Source: an uncultured Clostridia bacterium
GTDB taxonomy: Bacteria; Bacillota; Clostridia; UBA1381; UMGS1253
Reading direction: 5' to 3'
Assembly: GCA_937892135.1 (NCBI GenBank)
Contig: CALAUK010000013.1
Location: forward strand, 1 to 5,322
Length of the DNA: 5,322 bases
The notes beneath the pieces are model-generated. The model made no database searches. It was not told where the DNA came from and was given only the letters and a program-made list of their open reading frames with translations. Each line of letters opens with the position of its first letter. Position 1 is the stretch's first letter. Shown here piece after piece: positions 1 to 5,322 of this stretch. The position numbers and the translations under genes were made by a program.

Positions 1-2
1 AT

Positions 3-1349
3 ACCTTGCCCGAGAAAAATGTTATTTTGCGTCTTGCACAGATTTATGCAGATATGCTTCACGACATTCGCCACAATAACAACACCTGGTATTTTAATCT
101 TCTTAAGGCTTGGTCTGAAATCTCTAAAAAATCAGGCTGTGAGTATCATATCTGGGAGTATATGTACTGTTTATGGTGCGAGTTGACTGTTCCGGTTGCT
201 TTCCGTTTGTCAGATGCATTTAAAGCCTTTGCAGAGTATGGCATAACAGGAATATTTGTTGAAAATGAGTCGAATTTTGCGGATATGTGGGAATTAAACC
301 AGTACATATTAAGCCAGCTTTCCGAAAACCCGTACGCTGATATAGATGCTTTGATTGACGACTTTATCAAGTGCTTCTACGGAAAAGCTGCAAAATATGT
401 TAAAGAGTATCTTTATGACTTAAAGCGTTCAGCAGAAGAACACCCCGTTTCTGCTTACTGCACAACCGAGAGTGTTCACTTTAGCTACTTAGACGATTTG
501 GCTGTTTCAAGGGGAATTTCACTTTTAGATAAGGCATTTGAAGCAGCAAAAGGGGACGAAACTTTAACATACAGAATAAATCAGCTTATGACAATGCTGA
601 AAGAGTCTGCCGTTATTAAATACTACGATTTAAAGAGAATGGCGGAGCTTAACAGCCGTACCTTCGACTTTGACATCAAAGCTTTAAGAGATGACGTGGT
701 GGCAGGCATTGATAAGATGAAAGGCCATCCGAAATTCAAAAATGCAGATAAGCATTTTGAAGATTTTAAAGACTACTTTAAAAATCTTTGCTTAACAGAA
801 GATATAGCTCCTCTTCCCGACGAGCTTAAAGACGTTAACCCTGATGATGTTTATCAGTTCTTCTTTAAAAATTCCTGCCGTCAGCTGATTTTTAAAAACT
901 ACTACGGAGTAACCTTTGTTGACGACAAAGATGCAAGCTTAGGAAGAGCAGAAAAAATTACAATATCAGATGCAAATCCTCTTGAAACAATCGCTTTGCA
1001 CGCAACGTCAAAGAATGTAAAATATCCTACGGGTGTACTTGTTAAAATAAGACATAACGACGAATACACCGGTGGTGTTGAGCTTTGCTTAGAAGATATC
1101 GTTCCCGATAAGTATCACACATACAAAATCGGAAGCGTTTCGGGAATTAAAACTTCAACCGACACAAGACTTGACATTTTCGGAAATAACTTGGAATGGC
1201 TTGGTCTTGTTGGTATAAGTCAGGTTATGCCGATGGATGCCTGTGATGTTTATTTGACAATAAAATTTACAGGAAAAGCCTATGGCGGAAAAGAAACCGA
1301 GCCCGATGCAGTTTACTTAGACCGCGCAATAGTAGTAAGAAAAGGTTAA
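3..1349 (+). CDS. DUF4838 domain protein, glycoside-hydrolase-like, 5'-truncated
   Basis: The frame is open from the first full codon and the earliest possible start is a TTG at 6-8 without a ribosome binding site, so the true start lies left of the window; about 448 codons are visible. Numbering from that TTG, residues 1-145 match my memory of the C-terminal half of the DUF4838 domain: a helix followed by a Trp-rich stretch (YHIWEYMYCLW, about 47-57), then EYGITGIFVENE (77-88) and a helical DDF..CFYGKAAKYVKEYL segment. This family is a predicted TIM-barrel polysaccharide-acting group related to GH67/GH20-type enzymes. Residues 150-265 are helical and charged. Residues 290-447 look beta-rich and may be an accessory carbohydrate-binding-like domain. 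Substrate and exact activity cannot be read from this fragment. The gene ends 3 bp before a strong hairpin and converges with the SDR gene. Family assignment is fairly confident; enzymatic function is inference. Confidence 0.75.
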   Translation, partial: TLPEKNVILRLAQIYADMLHDIRHNNNTWYFNLLKAWSEISKKSGCEYHIWEYMYCLWCELTVPVAFRLSDAFKAFAEYGITGIFVENESNFADMWELNQYILSQLSENPYADIDALIDDFIKCFYGKAAKYVKEYLYDLKRSAEEHPVSAYCTTESVHFSYLDDLAVSRGISLLDKAFEAAKGDETLTYRINQLMTMLKESAVIKYYDLKRMAELNSRTFDFDIKALRDDVVAGIDKMKGHPKFKNADKHFEDFKDYFKNLCLTEDIAPLPDELKDVNPDDVYQFFFKNSCRQLIFKNYYGVTFVDDKDASLGRAEKITISDANPLETIALHATSKNVKYPTGVLVKIRHNDEYTGGVELCLEDIVPDKYHTYKIGSVSGIKTSTDTRLDIFGNNLEWLGLVGISQVMPMDACDVYLTIKFTGKAYGGKETEPDAVYLDRAIVVRKG

Positions 1350-1352
1350 TTA

Positions 1353-1385
1353 AAAAACCGCAAACTCAATGAGTTTGCGGTTTTT
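1353..1385. terminator. Bidirectional intrinsic terminator between convergent genes
   Basis: A perfect 15-bp inverted repeat (1353-1367 pairs with 1371-1385) encloses a 3-base loop (AAT). The core is CCGCAAACTC/GAGTTTGCGG, flanked by five A on the left and five T on the right. Read on either strand, this gives a GC-containing stem followed by a U tract. It begins 3 bp after the stop codon of the DUF4838 gene. It ends 1 bp before the stop codon of the minus-strand SDR gene, so it can terminate both transcripts. Confidence 0.9.
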
Positions 1386-1386
1386 C

Positions 1387-2163
1387 TTATTTTGTTATGC
1401 ATTTTTTACTTTGAATTAAGTACACAATTTTAGCTAAAAGCTTGTCTGACAGAAAACGCCTTAAAACTACTGCCACACGCATTATAAATCCCGGAATTAT
1501 AACTGTTTTTCCTTTTAGCATTTTCTTTATCGCATATCGAGAAACATCGTAGCTTGTTAAAACAACCTTTTTTGCCACCGTTTCATCGCCTCTGCCAAAC
1601 GAAACATTTGCAACTGCGCCAAACTCTGTGTGAACAGGTCCCGGGCAGAGCGCAGATATTTTAACATCTGACTTATCACGCCTTAGCTCTTCAGAGACTG
1701 CTTGAGTAAGCCTTAAAACGTAAGATTTTGATGCATAGTATGCCGCAAACAAAGGCCCCGGAAAGAATGCCGCAAGAGAGGCAACATTTAATATATGACC
1801 TCTTCCCTTTTTCTTAAACTCACGAACCACATTTTTAGTTAGAATATGAACTGCCTTGATGTTGGTTTCTATCATAGAAAGCTCTTTTTCAAGGTCGGTT
1901 TCACAAAAATCCCCAAACACACCAAAGCCTGCGTTGTTTATAAAAACATCTACCTCGCCTGCTCTTTTCGAGATTTCCTCTAAATCTTCTCTTACGGTTA
2001 CATCTTTAACCATAATCTCAACATCGGTTTTTAATTCTTTTTTAAGCTCAAGTAGCCTGTCTTCTCTTCTTGCAACGGCAATTATATCATATCCCATTTT
2101 TGATAAAATAATTGCCATATCGCGCCCTAAACCTGAGCTTGCTCCCGTTATAAGTGCTTTCAT
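1387..2163 (-). CDS. SDR family NAD(P)-dependent oxidoreductase
   Basis: This 258-residue protein is a classical short-chain dehydrogenase/reductase with a Rossmann fold, probably cytosolic. Visible motifs are the cofactor-binding TGASSGLG (6-13), NNAG (76-79), the structural Asn N101, catalytic Ser S129 in NVAS, the Y142-xxx-K146 pair, and PGPV (174-177) after the active site. The basic pair R32-R33 at the end of the second beta strand favours NADP(H) over NAD(H). The C-terminus (about 220-255) is hydrophobic and basic, as in the DltE/YqjQ-like subgroup that acts on lipid or other hydrophobic substrates, but the substrate is not readable. The ATG is supported by the site AAGAGGTG five bases upstream. 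The gene follows the HAD phosphatase gene by 11 bp and is presumably co-transcribed and translationally coupled. Length and motifs are complete, with no sign of damage. Confidence 0.92.
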   Translation of the reverse strand: MKALITGASSGLGRDMAIILSKMGYDIIAVARREDRLLELKKELKTDVEIMVKDVTVREDLEEISKRAGEVDVFINNAGFGVFGDFCETDLEKELSMIETNIKAVHILTKNVVREFKKKGRGHILNVASLAAFFPGPLFAAYYASKSYVLRLTQAVSEELRRDKSDVKISALCPGPVHTEFGAVANVSFGRGDETVAKKVVLTSYDVSRYAIKKMLKGKTVIIPGFIMRVAVVLRRFLSDKLLAKIVYLIQSKKCITK

Positions 2164-2168
2164 AGTTT

Positions 2169-2176
2169 CACCTCTT
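2169..2176 (-). promoter_or_regulatory. Ribosome binding site of SDR gene overlapping upstream stop codon
   Basis: On the minus strand AAGAGGTG lies five bases before the SDR ATG and shares bases with the TAA stop (2175-2177) of the HAD gene. This supports the chosen SDR start and suggests that ribosomes finishing the HAD gene help load the SDR start. Confidence 0.75.
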
Positions 2177-2837
2177 AATTAAATTTAAAAACAGTTTCCG
2201 CAAGCTCTGAAACGTTGTCTATAATAATTTCAGGTCCGCCCTCACTGATTTCTTCTCTCGTTCTTAATCCCCACGAAACGCCAAGGCACCTTGCCCCTGC
2301 ATTATTTCCCGTTTTCATATCAACATCGGTGTCACCTATCATAACACACTCGTTTGGCTTTGCGCCAAGGGCATCAGCTATAATAAAGAACGCGTCAGGA
2401 GCGGGCTTTTTTTTCACATTTTCCTTTTGCCCCGAAACCATAGAAAAGAAGCCATCTCCAAAGGTTTTAGCTATAATATCTTTTGTTACATTATCGGGCT
2501 TGTTTGATAAAACCGCAAGGCTAATCCCCTTTTCTTTAATCTTTTTAAGCTCTTCTTCAATTCCGTCAAACGGCTTTGTAAGATACATCGGGTCTTTTTC
2601 GTATGCCTCATCGTAAATGGCTATTGCTTTTTTTAAATTTTCAGGATTCAATGCATTATTATATTCTAATGATTTTTCGATAAGCACTGTTCTTCCGTTT
2701 CCTATAAAGTATTTTATTTTTTCGGAGTCAATTACAGGAAGAGCCATCTTTTCCATAGTTGTATTAACAAAATATGAAATAGACTTTAAGGTATCCATAA
2801 CTGTTCCGTCTAAATCAAAAACGCACACCTTTATCAT
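2175..2837 (-). CDS. HAD family hydrolase, phosphoglycolate-phosphatase-like
   Basis: This 220-residue protein has all four HAD motifs: motif I DLDGT with nucleophile D8 and general acid/base D10, motif II S111-N112, motif III Lys in KKKPAPD (about K144), and motif IV GDTDVD (168-173) holding the Mg-binding Asp pair. A small helical C1-type cap lies between motifs I and II, with IGNGRT (45-50), typical of the Gph/PGMB branch. Known relatives dephosphorylate phosphoglycolate, pyrophosphate, nucleotides or sugar phosphates, or act as beta-phosphoglucomutases, so the substrate is open and no symbol is given. It is probably a soluble cytosolic enzyme. The ATG is preceded by AAAGGTGA (2843-2850) at good spacing, with a promoter at 2872-2900. 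It is first in a two-gene unit with the SDR gene; nothing in the sequence links the two reactions. Confidence 0.9.
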   Translation of the reverse strand: MIKVCVFDLDGTVMDTLKSISYFVNTTMEKMALPVIDSEKIKYFIGNGRTVLIEKSLEYNNALNPENLKKAIAIYDEAYEKDPMYLTKPFDGIEEELKKIKEKGISLAVLSNKPDNVTKDIIAKTFGDGFFSMVSGQKENVKKKPAPDAFFIIADALGAKPNECVMIGDTDVDMKTGNNAGARCLGVSWGLRTREEISEGGPEIIIDNVSELAETVFKFN

Positions 2838-2871
2838 TTATATCACCTTTCTTGAAAAGACTTTATATAAT

Positions 2872-2900
2872 ATTTTAGCACACTAATATAAAAAAAGCAA
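2872..2900 (-). promoter_or_regulatory. Sigma-A-type extended -10 promoter for HAD-SDR unit
   Basis: Read on the minus strand, TTGCTT (2895-2900) is separated by exactly 17 bases from TAAAAT (2872-2877). The TGC directly before the -10 box supplies an extended -10 TGn element. Transcription would start near 2865, giving a leader of about 27 bases that contains the HAD ribosome binding site. It lies in the 77-bp gap between the DUF4430 gene and the HAD gene. No operator-like inverted repeat is evident. Confidence 0.7.
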
Positions 2901-2914
2901 GTTTACTTTTATCT

Positions 2915-3547
2915 TCAATAAAGGCTTAAAATATAAATAAATTCAATATTATCCCCATTTTTTACCTGATGCTGTGAACATCCATACATAGGTCTTTCAC
3001 CATTTACAGTATATGTCCATCCGGCTGTTTCTCCCAAGTCAAATTCATAAATATTTCCAATACCTTCAATATAAGCAGAATTATACATGGGCGTATTGAC
3101 AAATTCCATATGAATTCCCCGTTCTCTTGTGACGCGCAATAAAATATCAAACGCACTCTCACCCTCAGAGAAAAAAATTTTCTCTTTCGGCAAAATCATC
3201 CCGTCATGAGGTATAATTTTTTTCTTGGCTTCAGAAAGCTTGTCCATATTTTCAAGCACATCATCACAGCGTACAGTTAATGTGCAAAAAGGCTGTATTT
3301 CCTCCATTTCTGGAACTTCTACCGTCTGCAAGCCCGTTTCAGGCAAAACTTTATCACTTGTTTCAAAATCAGAAGAAACAACTATCTTCTCATCATTTAA
3401 AACTTCTTTCTTTAGTTCAGGTGAAATAATATTTTTTGAAATTTCAGGCAAAGCTATTTTATTCTCATTTGGCTCAATATTATATAAAGCTATTCCGAAG
3501 AGTAATAAAAAACTAAGAACAAAAGCCCATATTTTCCTTTTTCTCAT
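2915..3547 (-). CDS. Membrane-anchored DUF4430 domain protein
   Basis: This 210-residue protein starts with a basic MRKRK and a hydrophobic segment (about 7-22) with no lipobox Cys and no clear signal-peptidase site. It is probably a signal anchor that leaves the rest outside the cell. Residues 24-87 are a charged, acidic linker. Residues 88-210 match the DUF4430 domain: CTLTVRC, a KKKIIPHDGMILP stretch, FSEGESAFDILLRV, MYNSAYIEGIGNIYEFD, GWTYTVNGERPMYGCS and KNGDNIEFIYI. DUF4430 corresponds to the C-terminal beta domain of animal transcobalamin/intrinsic factor, a ligand-clamping domain, and in bacteria occurs on surface proteins. C88, C94 and C190 could form a disulfide. Its ATG overlaps the upstream TGA by 4 bp and is preceded by GGAAGTGA, so it is coupled to the toroid/SLH gene. 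The ligand is not known; a cobalamin-like ligand is inference. Confidence 0.85.
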   Translation of the reverse strand: MRKRKIWAFVLSFLLLFGIALYNIEPNENKIALPEISKNIISPELKKEVLNDEKIVVSSDFETSDKVLPETGLQTVEVPEMEEIQPFCTLTVRCDDVLENMDKLSEAKKKIIPHDGMILPKEKIFFSEGESAFDILLRVTRERGIHMEFVNTPMYNSAYIEGIGNIYEFDLGETAGWTYTVNGERPMYGCSQHQVKNGDNIEFIYILSLY

Positions 3548-5097
3548 AGCTTCATCACTTCCGCAAACCTCATCAGCATAGTTGCCACTTCTGCCCTTGT
3601 TGCACTATCACCCGGGCAAAGCATATTATTATCTTTACCTTTTATAATTCCCATATCTGTAGCAAAGCTGATTGCTTCTTCTGCATAGTCTGAAATGTTG
3701 TCAGCATCGGCAAATTTCAGCTGTGCTTTTTCTTCCGGTTCCAACCCGCAATGAAGAGCATAACGATATAATATAACAGCAAGCTGTTCTCTTGTAATAT
3801 TATCATTTGGAGCAAATGCGCTGCCGCTCACTCCATAAACAATACCATTTTCCACTGCCCATAAAATTCCGTCAGCATACCACGTACCATTTTCCACATC
3901 CGAAAATGATGATTGTGTTTTATTAATTTCACCTTTGTCCATACGGAAAAGTACTGTGGTAAGCATGCCTCTTGTCATATAGCTTTCAGGCTCAAAACCC
4001 TTGTCTGTCCCTGTAAACAATTCATTTTCATACACATACTGCACTGCCTCTTTATACCACGCATCGCTTTTGACATCAGAAAACACCTCTGAAACATCAA
4101 CAGTCTCTTCTTCAGGCTCTTCTTCAGGCTCTTCTTCAGGCTTAGGCTTGGGAATGTACCCGCCACCGCCGCCACTCGATTCACGTGTTAGAGAAATGCT
4201 TATAGTCTTTAAAATATGATTATCCGCTTCTTCCTCGCTTACAATAAAGGTTTCGCTTGCCGTTTTATAAAATGGTGCAGATAGCGTAATTGTATGCTCG
4301 CCTGTTGGAAAGTCGTACACATTACCGCTGATAACCTCTCCGCTTTCGGAGCTTATTTGGGCACTTACAGGCGAAACATTAATCTTCACCGGACAGAATT
4401 CTGCACCTGTGAAGTTTATTTCCTCTTCGCTATAATCTGAAAAATTATATATTTCTTTGTCGTTTTTGTCTGTCAATAATCTCCATGCCAATAGTCCCCT
4501 GAACCCCTGTTCAGTGGCAAAAGCATTTGGAAAACCGTTGTTCTGCTCGTTTTTAACAGAAAGAAGTCCGTCAATTATGCTTATCTCACCTAAAACAACA
4601 GTAGATGCATCAACTCCTGCAGAAGACAATGCCCATATTGCAAGTCCTGTTGATGCCGATTCATATCCCTCAAAACCGTCTATTAAACCATCCTCGCGCA
4701 TCTCTCCTCTTACAATTTCAATGGATTCCTCTATCAAGCCTAACAATTCTCCATTATTTTCTGCATACGGTGCCAGCGCAGAAATCATAGGTGTTATAGC
4801 ATCTGTGCCATCCTGTACAGATTGCCATTCTTCCTTTTTTTCAATCGCCTTTAAAACCAAACCTTCTGCAGTTGTCGGCTCAGTCTGAGCCAAAGCTATG
4901 ATAACATAAGGAAGCGTATAAATATTTGTTACTGCACTATCTTCGCTTTCTACTAAAGCCACAAGCCTCTCCACAAGGTCAATATGCTTATAATCCTTTG
5001 TAAAAATTCTTCTTACATCGCACCCCAGCGCCCTGAGTCCCAAAATTGACTTAGCTATATCGCCCGGTCTTTCTGCGTTTTCTGCAAAGTCTGTCAT
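3544..5097 (-). CDS. Surface protein: alpha/alpha toroid, PEGA-like domain, three SLH domains; N-terminus missing
   Basis: Numbered from the ATG at 5097 (517 residues). Residues 1-210 are paired helices with Gly/Ala/Trp-rich turns (KSILGLRALG, YTLPYVIIALAQ, STGLAIWALSSAG, GFRGLLAWRLL) typical of prenyltransferase/squalene-oxidase-type alpha/alpha toroids. Residues 232-304 resemble a PEGA beta domain (YDFPTGEHTITLSAPFYK). Next come a GGGGG hinge (309-313) and a Pro-Glu linker (316-332). Three SLH domains follow (about 338-384, 398-445, 462-510), with motifs TRGM, TREQ and TRAE; SLH domains hold proteins on pyruvylated cell-wall polymer. The protein must be exported, yet no signal peptide is present. 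The ATG has no ribosome binding site, and the frame stays toroid-like upstream to 5184, where a stop (5185-5187) ends it without another start. The listed start is therefore doubtful and the true N-terminus is lost or displaced. It overlaps the DUF4430 gene by 4 bp, its likely partner. Confidence 0.85.
   Translation of the reverse strand: MTDFAENAERPGDIAKSILGLRALGCDVRRIFTKDYKHIDLVERLVALVESEDSAVTNIYTLPYVIIALAQTEPTTAEGLVLKAIEKKEEWQSVQDGTDAITPMISALAPYAENNGELLGLIEESIEIVRGEMREDGLIDGFEGYESASTGLAIWALSSAGVDASTVVLGEISIIDGLLSVKNEQNNGFPNAFATEQGFRGLLAWRLLTDKNDKEIYNFSDYSEEEINFTGAEFCPVKINVSPVSAQISSESGEVISGNVYDFPTGEHTITLSAPFYKTASETFIVSEEEADNHILKTISISLTRESSGGGGGYIPKPKPEEEPEEEPEEETVDVSEVFSDVKSDAWYKEAVQYVYENELFTGTDKGFEPESYMTRGMLTTVLFRMDKGEINKTQSSFSDVENGTWYADGILWAVENGIVYGVSGSAFAPNDNITREQLAVILYRYALHCGLEPEEKAQLKFADADNISDYAEEAISFATDMGIIKGKDNNMLCPGDSATRAEVATMLMRFAEVMKL
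3555..3562 (-). promoter_or_regulatory. Ribosome binding site of DUF4430 gene inside upstream coding end
   Basis: GGAAGTGA on the minus strand lies seven bases before the DUF4430 ATG, within the last codons of the SLH gene. With the ATGA stop/start overlap (3544-3547) it marks a translationally coupled pair and fixes the DUF4430 start. Confidence 0.65.
4105..4140 (-). repeat. Three perfect 12-bp tandem repeats coding the Pro-Glu linker
   Basis: The plus-strand unit CTCTTCTTCAGG occurs three times in a row (4105-4116, 4117-4128, 4129-4140). It encodes the EEEP periodicity of the linker between the PEGA-like domain and the SLH domains. The unit length is a multiple of three, so copy-number change would lengthen or shorten the spacer without a frameshift. 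Confidence 0.9.
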
Positions 5098-5187
5098 AAG
5101 ATTGACAGCTTCATTTATTTTTTCTTCAGTATATGCTGCCGGATCTCCGGTATTGAGAAAATAAAACGGCAGCGGAAATCCATTTTA

Positions 5188-5322
5188 TCCAGATTGCGGC
5201 AGGAAGTATCAACGGGATAATTGCCACGGTGCGGGATCATAATGATCTCTTCTTCCACCATTTGGATCTGGTCCGTCTTCTCCAGCGTCGGCGTTTGACC
5301 GCTTCCCCGGAACACTCCGGCA
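5188..5322. other. Compositionally distinct edge segment without an assignable gene
   Basis: GC rises from 37-42% in the preceding blocks to about 43%, 50% and 67% in the last three blocks (about 52% over 5161-5322). The toroid/SLH frame is broken here by stops at 5185-5187 and 5209-5211. Two other frames stay open to the window edge: a minus-strand frame from the edge to a stop at 5115-5117 (about 68 codons, mostly G/C third positions, containing EEEIIMIPHRGNYPVD), and a plus-strand frame from 5157 to the edge. I recognise neither product. A small hairpin, CCGGA/TCCGG with an ACAC loop, lies at 5307-5320. This could be foreign sequence joined to the contig or a real insertion; the sequence alone does not decide. 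Confidence 0.5.

Noticed and set aside
146..370. Minus-strand 74-codon open frame inside the DUF4838 gene
   Set aside because: It lies wholly opposite a well-supported coding region, with no ribosome binding site or recognisable domain.
1856..2886. Plus-strand open frames opposite the SDR and HAD genes (1856-2182, 2215-2616, 2617-2886)
   Set aside because: The opposite strand carries complete catalytic motifs for both enzymes, and these frames show only low-complexity Ser/Ile/Phe-rich translations.
2893..2910. Possible terminator after the DUF4430 gene (AAAAG/CTTTT with a T tract on the minus strand)
   Set aside because: The stem is only five A/T-rich pairs with an internal mismatch, and the T run is better explained as the -35/spacer of the next promoter. 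It is too weak to call; some read-through into the HAD gene is possible.
4457..4888. Plus-strand 143-codon open frame opposite the toroid gene
   Set aside because: Its Ser/Pro-rich composition is the usual antisense shadow of a gene rich in Glu, Ala and Gly codons, and no motif or ribosome binding site supports it.
5234..5246. Near-palindrome GATCATAATGATC as an operator or attachment site
   Set aside because: It is short, single-copy and lies in the anomalous edge segment with no adjacent promoter, so a chance occurrence is likely.
1..5322. CRISPR array, tRNA, rRNA, riboswitch or transposase
   Set aside because: No spaced direct repeats, cloverleaf-like sequence, rRNA motif or transposase motif was seen on either strand. 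In particular no cobalamin riboswitch is visible, although the true upstream region of the toroid/SLH gene is missing.

Overview
This window looks like a short contig from a low-GC Gram-positive anaerobe, most likely Clostridia. The gene blocks sampled run at roughly 35-42% GC. Shine-Dalgarno sites are strong, there is a clear sigma-A-type promoter, and one protein carries three S-layer homology (SLH) domains. The window holds five substantial genes. It starts inside a gene, and its right edge is anomalous.

Left (1-1349, + strand): the 3' part of a large DUF4838-type, glycoside-hydrolase-like protein whose N-terminal part lies outside the window. It converges with a two-gene minus-strand unit, and both converge on one near-perfect hairpin with A/T tracts on each side (1353-1385), a shared bidirectional terminator.

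Middle (1387-2900, - strand): a compact unit made of a HAD phosphatase of the phosphoglycolate phosphatase type, then a classical short-chain dehydrogenase/reductase. An extended -10 promoter lies just upstream (2872-2900). The ribosome binding site of the second gene overlaps the stop codon of the first, which suggests translational coupling.

Right (2915-5187, - strand): a second two-gene unit with a 4-bp ATGA overlap. The first gene encodes a helical alpha/alpha-toroid (prenyltransferase/squalene-oxidase-like) region, a PEGA-like beta domain, a Gly hinge, a Pro-Glu linker and three SLH domains. The second encodes a membrane-anchored protein with a DUF4430 domain. In animal intrinsic factor and transcobalamin the same two folds, an alpha6-alpha6 barrel and a DUF4430-like beta domain, sit in one chain and clamp cobalamin. 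The pair here therefore looks like a split, two-polypeptide, surface-anchored version of that architecture. The ligand is unknown, and this is the most interesting hypothesis in the window.

Right edge (5188-5322): base composition changes (about 52% GC over the last 162 bases, against 37-42% just before). The toroid/SLH frame meets a stop at 5185-5187 with no start codon other than an ATG at 5097 that has no ribosome binding site. The natural N-terminus and signal peptide of the surface protein are missing. A chimeric contig end, a frameshift or an insertion could each explain this.
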